DNA from: Phlebotomus papatasi
Taxonomy: Eukaryota; Arthropoda; Insecta; Diptera; Psychodidae
Direction of reading: 5' to 3'
Assembly: GCF_024763615.1 (NCBI RefSeq)
Contig: NC_077224.1
Coordinates: forward strand, 17,267,078-17,331,077
DNA length: 64,000 bases
Positions 22,575 through 33,929 of this stretch are shown here, piece by piece. The notes beneath the pieces were generated by a model that saw nothing but the letters and a program-made list of their open reading frames with translations, had not been told where the DNA came from and ran no database searches. The position numbers and the translations under genes were made by a program. Each line of letters begins with the position of its first letter. The first letter of the stretch is position 1.

Positions 22575-23090
22575 AACTCTGCGGAAATTCTGCAGAAATT
22601 CCGCAGAAATTCTGTGGGAATTTCTCAACAATTCCACAAATTTTCCGCGAACTATCTGCGAAATTTCTGAGGAGTTTCCGCAGTATGTCTGCGGAGTTTT
22701 CGCAGTATTACTGCGGAATTTGTATGGAATTTCCGTAAAAGTTCTGCGGAAATTCCGCGGAAATTTCAAGGAGCGACATGAACAATTGCGCGCATATCTT
22801 ACTGTTCTTACCCGTCAAATAATTTCGTCAGATATCTTTAAGTTTTCTGCAGAAAATATCTACACCTCTGCCGAAAATCTGCCGAGAAACTGTAGATATT
22901 CCTACGAATTTTACTTGGGCTTGGGACAAAATTCGTCAGAAATTTTTCCCGATTTTCTGAGGAATCCTGGTGCATACTCTGACGAATTTCTGTAGATATT
23001 TTGCCGATTTTCTGTAGATTTTTTTCTACATTCCAGACTTTCCAGACAGCTGTGTCAGAAAAGATGGAATATATTTCACTGAAAGTTTGC
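22575..23090. repeat. CTGCGGAAATT word array
   Basis: The words TCTGCGGAAATTCTGCAGAA, CTGCGGAGTTTTCGCAGTA and later CTGCCGAAAATCTGCCGAG recur with a loose spacing of about 11 bases over roughly 500 bp, drifting in sequence from left to right. Frames on both strands here simply read the repeat. Another block lies at 23396-23466. Confidence 0.75.
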
Positions 23091-23395
23091 AAAAATCAAT
23101 AGAGTGATTCTTGGTGATTTCACAGTGTTTATAAAGAATTTTGCGACGTCGTATTATAAGTAGAGAATAGTGAAGTGATATCTTTAAACACAGTGTCGAC
23201 CTAAATTTCGTGTTTTTTGTATCATTCGATTGGCGATTTTTAAGAAATTAGTATTTTTGCTCGCAACTTTTTAGTTATCTAAAATGTTTAATCGGTAATG
23301 CTTGTTAAGCAGAGCATACAATTTTCTTTGTAACTTCTACAGTTTCTTGATAAATCAAAAATATTTTTGTTGAGAAAATGGAGATAATGCAGATT

Positions 23396-23466
23396 TTTTA
23401 TGCAGAATTTCTGCCGAAAATCTACAGATTTTCAGGCAGAAATTCTGCCGAAAATCTACAGATCTC
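23396..23466. repeat. CTGCCGAAAATCTACAGAT block
   Basis: TTCTGCCGAAAATCTACAGA occurs twice, at about 23409 and 23444, separated by an inverted TTTTCAGGCAGAAA. It is the outlying part of the array at 22575. Confidence 0.8.
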
Positions 23467-23469
23467 ATC

Positions 23470-23848
23470 CGAATGTACTAGAATATACCAATTAAAAAAA
23501 ACCTCCGAGTAAAGTCGGCAGGTAGAACAATGATTTGACGGGTTACTGCTGCTGCTCGTGAAAAGAGAATTAGCTTGTGCGCGCACTAAGTTTAAACTTT
23601 CTGCTGTTGTAGCTCGCTGCTTATAAAACAGGACATTACTCGTGCGCTCACTTTTGCGCAGACTTCTAGTAACCACACGTTCGCTACTTTACCATTGTCT
23701 GGCGGAAATTGTCTACAATACAATCTTCATAGATTTTGCGGTTCATCATTTTTTATGAAATGTCAAATTGATTCACCTCTTTCTGTCATATTGTTTTCTA
23801 TCAGATGTCTCTCCTTTCACCTAAAAAATGCCTTAAAGGGACTCAAAC
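23470..23848. other. No gene recognised
   Basis: A stretch of mixed composition with a short open frame on the minus strand (23422-23676) and no recognised domain. Confidence 0.35.
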
Positions 23849-25413
23849 AGTACCGTCGTTGCGGGTGACTTTGCACTCGGGGGGTGACTTTGCACTCTGC
23901 TGTCCGTAAGACTTTCATAAATTCCAGCACTTATTGATGGTCTTCGCCGATCCGGTCTACCATGTCAAAGTATATAGGGATATGTTATGTACCAAGTAAG
24001 GTACAATGATCCTCAAAAGGATACTTGTAGTTTCAGTAACAGTCAAGAAAATGCAAATATAGGTATTTTGTCAAAAACCGACTCCGTGAAAAAGTTATCT
24101 GAAGGTGCAATTCCAAAATCGATTTCAGAGTAGCAAATTGCCCAAATCCAATCTAAATTTATCTGACTAGAATAATCCACTTCGATTTTGTTGATTATTT
24201 TTATTAAAATATTTTTTTCCCTATTATCTTCATAAGCCCGCATGATTTATGTTATAAAATTGCATATAATGGTCTTTCTAAAGCTTTATTATAGAGGTAT
24301 TTGGCTAAAAATTATCCAATTTTGTGGGAACTTAAGATAAAATGACCGAGATGTACAAGATGGTATGGTCGCCATCTTGATTTGACGTTTCTGTCCGCCA
24401 TTTTGAATAACTGTCAAAACAAAAATCTCATCCGATTGAGCTGAAATTTTAGTATGTTGTAGCTGATGCCAAGGCTTTTTCAGAACATATATAAAATCCG
24501 AACTAGGTCAAGTGGTTGTCTGGATATAGGGGCTCAAAGTTCAAAATTTTGACATTTTCATGAATACAGAACTACAGGGAGCTTCTTTTATCAAAACTAT
24601 CACAAAAAAGACAGCGCTATCGTTAGGCAATGAGATCTAACAAACAAACAAAAAGAAAAGTAATGTTTTTGTTTATAACAGCGCATTATTTGAGAATCTT
24701 AAAAACTGTTTTCGCAAAGATGAAAAATAAAAAAAAATATATTAAATGCACTTTTCGTTTATTTTTTTTTAAATTATGTTAGAGTAAATAAATATATAAA
24801 ATTAAAGACTGAACTATTTTTAATGGTTACTGATGCATTTCGTTTAGGTTTCAAATATTGAAGATTAAAAAATAAAGACCGCCAAAATATGAGTATTACA
24901 AAATTTTAAACTTTAAGCCTCTGTATCTAGGTAAATACTTGACGTAGACTGGAACATAGATACGTTTTAGAAAGGTCTTGACATCAGCTAGAACATACTA
25001 AAATTTCAACCAAATCGGACCACTTTTAGGGTTTGACAGTTATTCAAAATGGCGAACAGAAACGTCAAATCAAGATGGTGATCATGTCATCTTGTAGATC
25101 TCGTGCATCTTATCTTTAGATGTGAAGATCTTCTTTGTCGTTTATTATCAGAAATTGTTGATTTTTTAAAATTTATTAAAAAGTGCAAAGTCACCCGCAC
25201 CTTATCCCCAGTGCAAGCCTTTTTTCTTGATTTTTTTTAACATAGTAAAATTTTATAAAATTAATGTTAGTGGCACAAAATCCATTCATTAATAACTGAA
25301 TACAAATAATTTTATCCATTCACCCCCCTCCCTTCACTTTAACTGTCCATTTTTAGAGGGTAAAGTTGAAAAACAGCTAAAAAACGTGCAAAGTCACCCG
25401 CAACGACCGTACT
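23849..25413. mobile_element. 1.57 kb foldback-like inverted-repeat element
   Basis: The left end AGTACCGTCGTTGCGGGTG and the right end, AGTACGGTCGTTGCGGGTG on the minus strand, are inverted repeats with one mismatch. Each side carries two copies of the 14-mer GGGTGACTTTGCAC: left at 23863 and 23882, right inverted at 25183 and 25386. Long imperfect inner arms also pair: 24335-24555 (CAAGATGG, GATTTGACGTTTCTGT) with 24897-25125. The interior has no convincing coding frame. No clear target duplication is seen. Confidence 0.8.
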
Positions 25414-27184
25414 TATTAAGGATTTACTTTATGCAAGTGCTCAAAGTTGCATAGGAAATTTATTTATTTATTTTTTTTTTAATTAGTTGGTTCTTGTGAT
25501 TTTTCTGAGTGCAAAACAACCATCGCACTTTTCATTCCTCATTTCTGACTTTCGCACAAATTTTCCGCACAAAAGTGACTCACTTTTTGGTCGTGTTACA
25601 AAAGTAGACAATCGCATTTCTTTCCCCCTATTAAACAACTAACTTTCTCAAATTGTTGCCCCACTCCTTTCATCTTGTCTAAAGGAAAGTTCTTTTTTGT
25701 GCCATTCTTCAACTTCTGAGAGAGAGAGGGTTGTGAAAATGTTGCTGCTCCATGCCAAATTGGGGTAAGAGTGTGAAAATTATACTGTTGAAGTGGTGAA
25801 TATTTCTGGAAAAATTTCATCTCATTTTCCAGTGGGGCTATTGTCATTCTTTCCTGGGGAATTTTTCTCTTTGCCGTTGAATTGAGCCTCTTGAAGTATG
25901 ACAATGAATTAGTGATTTTTTTCTAGTACTCAAGCAAGATTAGTACTTGAATCTGAGTTGTTCTGGAAATAAAAATCTTATGTATCACGTTTTTAATTAA
26001 AAAAAAATGCTTCCATTAAAAGCTAAATTTTCATTTCTTGTGCATGCCATGGAATTTTTTCCCTTACCCTTTTGAGACTTTTGGTTTTATCAATAAGCAC
26101 AGGGGATTTTTTGAGCAGCCCTTTTTTGAGGATTGAGACTGGGATAAAAAAAAGAAATGGCTTGGGGTTATTCTTGAACTTTGAGCATGACAATTTAGGT
26201 GAAAATCTGAAAATCCAACCAGAGAATTTTCCCAGGAAGTCAATCAAATAAATCATACCGGAAAGCTCACATGAACATCTGTTTTTTGGTTTGAAATGGG
26301 GTGAAATATAATTCAAATTAATTCAAACACTCTGCAAAAATTAGCATGGGGAACGAGTGAAAAATAACATCGTGAATATTCACACAAAGTTGAACACTTC
26401 AGTGAATTTTTAATGGAAATTCCACCTACACAATTTTCCATCCATCCAACTAAGCCCTCTTTTGCCCCTTTCTACCAATTAAAACTAAAAAAAAAATAGT
26501 CCATCCCGAAAGTATGTACGATTATTAGGTGGTAAATTCATTCGTTTTGACTCTTTTAACCTACCACTAAATTTCGTTTTTGATGCGAAAAAAGTGTTTT
26601 TTGCATTATTCAATTGCATCTGTTAGGGGTAGAACATTAAATAAAAAAAAAACCTTATAGCCCAATTTTATCAAAAGTGTTTGTTTGACGCTTTTCATGC
26701 TCACGATTTCCATTTCACATTTGTTCAACTGTTGCATATGGTGTGCATTAAACAAGAGAAAATTGCATTATTTAAATTAAATACTCCATGATGGTGATTT
26801 ATTATAAAAAATTATTGGATAATTATTGTGATGGTTTATAAACTTTGTTCAGGGTGGAATTTTGTAATTAACCATAATAGTGTTCGAGTAATCAAATTTA
26901 AATGCTTAAAGTCAGGTTAAATGGACATTTTACGATTTCCGATTCGTTTATAAAATGAAACTTTCACTCAATACTGTTGGAATATTAAGTGCAAAGTATA
27001 GTTTTCTTTCCAATTGATGTTGAAAAAATGAGGTTAAGATAAGAATTGAGGTTAGAAATAAAATACTCCTATGCATATGCATTCCTACTCGCAATATGAA
27101 AAAAAGTTACTTTTATTCCTACTTTCGGCCGCGTGTGTCACGAATTTCAACAATGTCAGAGGGGAAATTACAAGATAGGGTGTA
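25414..27184. other. AT-rich stretch without a supported gene
   Basis: Two minus-strand frames of about 100 codons (25596-25904, 26023-26316) have no recognised motif. No repeat family recognised. Possibly unique intronic or intergenic DNA. Confidence 0.4.
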
Positions 27185-27185
27185 G

Positions 27186-27361
27186 TAGGGGAAGGTATTC
27201 AGGCTTCGCACATATTCTGGCTTCGATCACTTCATATTTTTCCCATATTTTTTAATAATTCTAATTTCCTAAAAAAAGGTTATAATTTATTAAAGAAATA
27301 CGCGGGAAAATATGAAGTGATCGAAGGTAGAGTATTAAAAGTCCGAAAGCCTTTTCCTACA
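27186..27361. mobile_element. MITE, GTAGGGGAAGG family
   Basis: The left end TAGTAGGGGAAGGTATTCAG and the right end CGAAAGCCTTTTCCTAC are imperfect inverted repeats. Inner arms CTTCGATCACTTCATATTTT and its complement are nearly perfect. Diverged relatives begin at 10805 and about 38888. Confidence 0.75.
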
Positions 27362-27550
27362 AAATAATTCAACAACTTCTTTTGCTTTATGCTTCTTTCT
27401 GATACGGTCTTTTATTTATTTATTTTTTATGTGAAGGCGAGTGTTGGAAACATGAGCGCCAACTAGCGGAAATATTTGAAAACTTGTTATGTAAGACCCT
27501 TTCGGTAAATTTGTCAGTTAATTTTTTAAGAACTCATTTATTTATTAATA

Positions 27551-27779
27551 AGGTAAAGTGCCCTCAAGTCGACCGGTTCTTCTACTCGATCGATGGTCAA
27601 TATTTGAATGTTTTAATGATGAATTTCTATAAAATTGTCACTGTTTCGTATTTATTTATGGAATAATTGACTTATTAATGTAAGATCATACGCCAAATAT
27701 TAGTGCAAATATAAATAAATTGAATAAATAACTCTATATGTCGAAGTGAGGAACCGGTCGACTTCAGGGCACTTTACCT
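27551..27779. mobile_element. MITE, AGGTAAAGTGCCC family, copy 2
   Basis: The 229 bp element has ends AGGTAAAGTGCCCTCAAGTC and GGGCACTTTACCT, flanked by TA at 27549-27550 and 27780-27781. It aligns end to end with 237-466, with substitutions in both TIRs. The short plus-strand frame reaching into it is not a gene. Confidence 0.9.
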
Positions 27780-27784
27780 TATTT

Positions 27785-28295
27785 ACAGGGATGAACCCTA
27801 TTTTTGTGATTCAATAAATATTACTACTACTATATTACTATTTATTGGAGAGGATTAGCTGAACTCCTTGGGAGACGATCATGCAGTCTTATTATTTAAA
27901 TTACATTTTGTAAACTTATCAAATAGCTTAAGGGGTTACATGGATCTCTCAGGTCAAAAAATATGCCTTTTTTGATAATAATTTATTGTGTCAAAAATAT
28001 TTTAGAAATTCCAACTTTTGGGATATGCAAGAGTAACTTTAGAACAAAATCTTTAAAAAAAATTTGAAAAATTTTGAAAATTCGACCGTTGGTAGCTGAT
28101 TTTCGAAACCATTCTTCAAAAAACAGACACAGCGGTAGGCAGCATTTCTCCCAGTAGGTTCATCTGAAATCAAAAAACCGAATATACTCTGTTAGAATAT
28201 TAGCTGGACCCCTGGATGAACGAAGGATTTTTGAAAAAACAAAATTTGGACTTTGGATTATTGGGGTTACATTTGGGATATGTATTAGAGACTGT
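27785..28295. other. No gene recognised
   Basis: AT-rich sequence with words such as CCGTTGGTAGCTGATTTTCG that look repeat-like, but no second copy was found within the window. Confidence 0.35.
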
Positions 28296-28299
28296 CAAC

Positions 28300-28698
28300 A
28301 CGCGTAGAAAAATTAGTTATTTAGCTATTCAGTTAACATACATTATTCTACGTAAAGTAAGGTTAAGTTGACTTAGATCCTTCTCCTCCTTTATTACTTG
28401 GACTATTGTCCACGTAAATTAGTAAAGCAAGGTTATGTCTTTGGATAAAAAGAAACACGGATTTTGACCTAGATCCTTCTCCTCCTTTATTACTTGGACT
28501 ATTGTCCAAAGATAAAGAAACACGGATAAAAAGGATAAAGAGAAACACGGATTTTGATCTAGATCCTTCTCTAGGTCAAAATCCGTAAGAAGGATCTAGG
28601 TCAAAATCCGTATTTCTTTTTATCCAAAGACATAACCTTACTTTACGTAGAATAATGTAGGCTAACTGAATAGCTAAATAACTAATTTTTCTACGCGT
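28300..28698. mobile_element. Compound palindromic element, ACGCGTAG ends
   Basis: ACGCGTAGAAAAATTAGTTA at the left and its complement ending CTACGCGT at the right bound arms of about 67 bp. Inside, the words TAGATCCTTCTCCTCCTTTA, TTACTTGGACTATTGTCC and AACACGGATTTTGA recur in both orientations. A further inverted block (28699-28763) repeats part of the interior beyond the right end. This looks like serial template-switching or nested self-insertion. Confidence 0.8.
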
Positions 28699-28764
28699 GA
28701 CTATTGTCCAAGTAATAAAGGAGGAGAAGGATCTAGGTCAAAATCTGTGTTTCTTTTTATCTAA

Positions 28765-29100
28765 ATTAATCTACTGACCGAGCATCTAATATTGGTTATG
28801 TCTTTAGTAATTGAACTCTTTTTGATTAATTTTTGAGTAATTGAAGTTTTTTTTTAACACTTTTTTGTAGTATTAAAAATTATAATATTTAGTAAAGTTT
28901 ACTCTTAAAAAGTCTTGCGTCAAGTAAACTAGGAAAGTCTGGTTATACATCGCTGAAATTCACTTAAGGAAATACTGTAACTTTATGATAATATCAATAT
29001 GATTGCTTTTTGGGTTGCGGTCAAAATATTGAAAGCCAAAATCCTAGCTACTCCTGGGATTGCAGCCATACTTGCTGGATGCGATGGGAAATTTGTCGTG
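28765..29100. other. No gene recognised
   Basis: A short AT-rich spacer between the palindromic element and the next array. Nothing distinctive. Confidence 0.35.
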
Positions 29101-29104
29101 TTTT

Positions 29105-30110
29105 GTGAAATTAATCCATAATTATCCGTTTAATTTCGACCCTTTCAGGATATTGACCTTTCGAGATTTTGGATTTAGAAATTGTTTTTCATCCGAGGCT
29201 TTGACGCTCGAAATTTTAGCTTTTGGTGTTTTGGCTTTCGTGATTTTGGATTTAGGCATATTGGCCCCTTTGGAATTTTGGTTTTTGAAATTCTTGATTT
29301 AGGGATTGTGGTCCTGTTGGGATGTTGCCTTTCGGGTTTGAGTCTTTCAGGGTTTTAGTTTTAGGAATTATGGTCCTTTCAGGATTTTTAGAAAATTGGA
29401 TTTCAGGCTTATGCACAGTTTGTGATTTTGTAACCTCGAAAGCTAAAATTCCGAAGCATTTACAATTTCGAAAGGGAGTTCTGGATTTAGTGATTGTGGC
29501 CGTTTTTGGATGTTGCTTTTTGAGATTGTGGCTCTTTCGGGATTTAGGAATTATGATTCTTTCGGGATTGTGAACAATTCGAGATTTTGGATTTCAGGAT
29601 TGTGCCTAGTTTGAGTTTGAAAGCCTGAAAGCCTAAAAAACCGAAATGGTCACCGAAAGGGAATTCTGGATTTAGGGGAATTGCCTTTCGGAATTGTGGC
29701 CCTTTCGCGATTGACTCTGAGGATTTTGGATTTAGGAATTATGGTTCTTTCGAGATTTTAGATATAGGAATTATGCTCCATTCGGGATTTTGACGTTTAG
29801 GATTTTGGCTTTCGGGCAAAGAGCAAAATCCCGAAAGGGCCATGATTCTGAAAGAGAATTCTGGATTTAGGGATTGTGGCCCTTTTGGTATGTTGCTTTT
29901 CGGTATTGTGGCCCTTTCGCGATTTTGGTTCTCAGGGTTTTGGATTTAGGAATTATGGTTCTTTCGAGATTTGGGATATAGCAATTGTGACCCTTTTCGG
30001 TATTTTGACGTTCAAGATTTTGGCTTTCGGGATTGTTCCCATTTCGGAATTTTCGATTTCAGGATTGTGCCCACTTCAAGATTTTGGTATTTAGAACATT
30101 TAGGAAATTG
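29105..30110. repeat. GGATTTAGGAATTGTGGCCC-type array
   Basis: About 1 kb of degenerate tandem words: CCTTTCGGGATTTTG, GGATTTAGGAATTATGG and GATTGTGGCCCTTTCG. A higher-order period of roughly 185-195 bp is marked by GA(A/G)TTCTGGATTTAG at about 29475, 29660 and 29855. The hydrophobic-looking plus-strand frames here (72-83 codons) are read-throughs of the repeat and not genes. Strand composition is skewed, with G and T favoured on the plus strand. Confidence 0.85.
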
Positions 30111-30119
30111 ACTCTTGAG

Positions 30120-31735
30120 ATTTTAATTTTTAAACTTATTAAAAATGATTGTTTTAATTAAGATTTTGATATTAAAATTATTAAGTGTACTTAATTAAAG
30201 CCAGAAACTCGTGAAAGGAAAACCTTTGAAAGTAACGTTGGGCTTAAGATGGATTAAAATATATCAACACACACCAAATATAAATTGAAGACACCCACGC
30301 ACTGTAAGTTCCTTATTGCCTCCCAATTCAATGGAATTTGTTTATCCTTTTATTTTCAACTTTCCGCTTTTTGTCAAGAAAAGCTTTGAGGATCGACTAA
30401 TAAAATCATTAGAGTTACAGTGTTATGGTATATGAATTGAGCCTCGGCTAAACATTTATTCAGAAAGCCTTCATGATTTAACAACTGAGGTCTTTGTGTT
30501 TCTGTGAGTTGTAAAAAAAGGATTTAAAATATGAACATCTAATTTAGGAAAAAATATTCTCAGTGTTTTAGCCTTTTGTTCATTTCAATCCCTTTTTCGA
30601 CGAATATGCTGGAACTTTCACGCGGAATTGCAAAACGATGCTACCCCTAACCATGTGGGCTTTTACCTGAGCTTTCACATCAATCAGACAAGCTGAGGCC
30701 TAGCCATGGGCTTCACGGAGATGATTTTGGGAGGGTTTAGGAGATGAATTTTCCGGAATTAAACGTTGCCCATGGAAATAATAATTCGAATGTCAGAAGG
30801 AATATTTATACTTTGGGCGTAAATAGAGACATAAGCAGAATGTGTGACATGTACATTGTCGCATTATGTCATGTGAAATCGTATTAATTTCCGGGTAATC
30901 TAATGTTTCTCCCAGTGCAAGTGAGAGTAAGAGTGTGGGTGAATGATTCCCTGCAGACATTTAATGGAGCGTCGTATCATCTCCAGGTCGGCATGTCCTG
31001 GACAGACCATCCTTAGATCTAATTTGGATGGTATGGGGCTAGGGGTCAGTGCTCAAAGATCTGTCCACCTCATTCAACCCTCCCCTGAAATTCTCATAAA
31101 TACCCACCTAGAGCGACAATTTCATGTATGAATTTATGTAATGGTCAGTGGGTGGTGGAATAAACTTGTCACGGAAATGGGTAATTTATCAATGGTCAAA
31201 CAGATGGGCTATCATTGGGTGAAGGGAAACTCTTTCAACCTCGCATGGTATTGCTAATCGCTTAATATTTTGACTCCATTTGACTCCATTTTACGCTACT
31301 GGGGTCATTTATTATGGATTTTAAATGATCAATTCTTGGTTGAATGACACATTTTCATGTTTTTTTTTTCATTTGAATTTTTTGTACATTCAATGTTTCA
31401 CGCAAAAAAGTTACATAAAAGCAGAATTTTATGCGATTTTCTGTGAATCAAATCATTTGCTTTCGATAGCTTTTCTAGGGAAACTGTCAGCTTTGAAATT
31501 CATAAAATGGTGATAGGATTAAGTTTATACGGAAGAGGCATGTACAGGAAGCTTTAAATTAACTTTTAAAATTTCAATACGAAGCGATTTTTTCCGCGAA
31601 TGTATATGCGAATATAGCGTATAATCAATTCGACAACTATCAACCCAGTCGACGATTTTCGACTGCATATTTTTACGCATATTTTTTAAAATTTTGCTTA
31701 TATATTGAATTTCTTGCGCCAGATATTCTTGCATA
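30120..31735. other. No supported gene; probably unique sequence
   Basis: Slightly more even base composition than the arrays beside it and no repeats recognised. Short frames such as 30943-31131 have no recognised domain. A regulatory role is possible but there is no sequence evidence. Confidence 0.35.
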
Positions 31736-31739
31736 CTTT

Positions 31740-33116
31740 CAATATTTTAATATTATCTGTGTTTTACGAAGGGGTATCAACTTATTTTGAGTTTTCCTAA
31801 GAAGCTGTGAAGGTACTTTTGGAAAAATACGTATTGTCGTTTGTAATTATTGAAACTATGCTGGAAAGTCTGTAAGAGTTTAAAAGTACGAGTGCAACAA
31901 CTAATTCAGCACTTCAGATGTATGTTCATATTTTATTAAGCTTGATTCTCTCCCTGGTTTCAAAATTCTTTAAAATTGAAACGTTTTGCACTCTTGGGAA
32001 AGGTTTTAGATGATTGCTAATGAATTTTGGCAACAAGCTTGGCTATTTTTTCCAGGATCGTTTTCGCTATTGTTGTATTAAATTAATTCCTCATCACCTG
32101 TCGCCAATCGATCGATTTTTTATCGCAACATATCAAGAGAAAAATGGCCACAATCATGAAGTTATGATTTTTCCTTTGAGTGAAAGAATGTGGCACCTAC
32201 GTGCCGAGCTTTTAAACACTTCCAAGCCTTTCTACATAGCGAAATACGATCTAATTATTGTTTTCCGACATTTTAACAGTTTCCTCAATTGCTATCCACA
32301 AATTTTCTTCTACTAGGATTCTCACAATATTGGCATCAATATTAGAGACCCTTTAAAATGAAATTAATATTTCGAAGAATAAATCCCTATTTCTAAATTT
32401 TCAAAGCCACTTTTCAATAATCCTTAGAGCAAGGACGAAATCTAAATAAACCCCCAAAATGTTTCTTTAATGGAAGTACATCACTTAGACCTTTCCAAAA
32501 TTAGTCTAGCATTACATATTACAAATGCATCTTTTCGTTACTCATTTTGTAATAGTCCTCAAAAACACAAATCTACTTTTTTGAAGAATACGTTTGGCAT
32601 CGAAGAGATATAATACACTAAAACCTTTCCAGTAAATGCAAACAGATAAACAAAAAATGGTAGAGGTAACCTATGGGATACCGCTTAACGACATTCGCGA
32701 AAAAGTCCCACGAATACGATAAATTAGAAAAAAAATTATATCAAATTAATTGAAAGTCAACTGCAATGCTATGTCATTATTTGCGAGCCACTACATGAAT
32801 TTGTAATTCCTGCAAAAATTAAGCAAAATTATTGTTCAAAAAAAAAATGTGGGAAAAATTACGACACTAAGCTATAATAAGTTTGAGCGTATTTGCTCCA
32901 TTTCATTGTAATAGCCGAAATTGAAAATTTCAACAAACTTCTTCAAATTATACTGTCGCTCGAAATTAAAATCTCAACTAAAACTAACGTAGTCTGAAAA
33001 ATTCGTAATTAGGCAAAAAAAATTTATATTTGAACACTCCCACTTCCAAAGACTTCCAAGCACTTCATTTTCACCTGTACACCACTCCCGAGCCTAATAT
33101 CTCCCCCTTGAACAAA
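31740..33116. repeat. Dispersed repeat shared with 1310-2120, copy 2
   Basis: TTTAATATTATCTGTGTTTT, GTACTTTTGGAAAAATACG and TTGTCGTTTGTAATTATTG align to 1320-1500. ATTATACTGTCGCTCG through CTTCCAAGCACTTCATTTTC to AATATCTCCCCC (32945-33116) align to 1955-2115. About 1 kb in between has no counterpart and includes a 100-codon frame (32014-32316) of unknown nature. The right edge abuts the GATCGA array. Confidence 0.55.
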
Positions 33117-33124
33117 CTTATACC

Positions 33125-33247
33125 GGCAAGGTGCGATAAGTGATCGACAAATCAGCGTAACTTTTGCAAAAGATCTATATATCGAAACGATCTTTTAGAA
33201 CGGTTGATATACTGACACGATTTCTTTGTGATCGACAGAGCAATACG

Positions 33248-33292
<45 letters not shown>

Positions 33293-33925
33293 AGATCGGT
33301 AAGAATTTTGCGAAAGATCGATAGAGTTGCGATATTATGAATAGATTGGAACGGCCTGCTAAAAATCGATTGATCGACAAATCGATTATGAAAGATCGAA
33401 GATCTTTTGCAGAGGTACATAAAGCGGCACAAATCGGTAAGAATTTTGCGATAGATCGATATGTTATACCGCTTTTATAGATGTTATATATCGGCATAAT
33501 GTGCTAAAGATCGACAGAATGACAGTTAACATTGACAGAACAGCACTAATTTGCAGAGACTGACACCGGTCTGAATTCTACGAACGATCGATAGTCAGAT
33601 CAGCACAATATTGTACAGACTGACAAATTGACACGATCTCTTACAGATATATATGTAGACAGAGCAGCACTATCTTTATTAGATATCAACAAATCGGTAA
33701 AAATTTCACGGAAGATCGAATGATCGTTATGATCTTATTGAGATTAACACATCAGCATAATTTGCTAGAGATTAATAGATCAAAACGATCTTTCTGAAAC
33801 TATCAAAAACTCGATATATCGATAGGATCTGAAAGAGATTGATAAATTGGCACGCTCTTTTGAAGAAATTTATAAATCGTGTTTTATTGAGATCGACTGA
33901 TCGGTAAAATTTCATGTACAAGCCT
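33125..33925. repeat. GATCGA-word array
   Basis: Words such as GAAAGATCGATAGA, GATCGACAAATCGGTAA, CACGATCTTTTAGA and GAGATTGATAAATTGGCACG recur for 800 bp without a strict period. It is a heavily diverged tandem array with a (TA)n tract inside. The 100-codon minus-strand frame is repeat read-through. Confidence 0.75.
33254..33289. repeat. (TA)n microsatellite
   Basis: About 18 uninterrupted TA units inside the GATCGA array. Confidence 0.95.
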
Positions 33926-33929
33926 TAAA

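Noticed and set aside
22326..22670. 114-codon plus-strand frame
   Set aside because: It starts inside the TA-flanked MITE and ends in the CTGCGGAAATT array, both non-coding repeats.
29060..30094. Hydrophobic frames resembling membrane proteins
   Set aside because: They are translations of the GGATTTAGG-type tandem array; the same residues recur with the repeat period.
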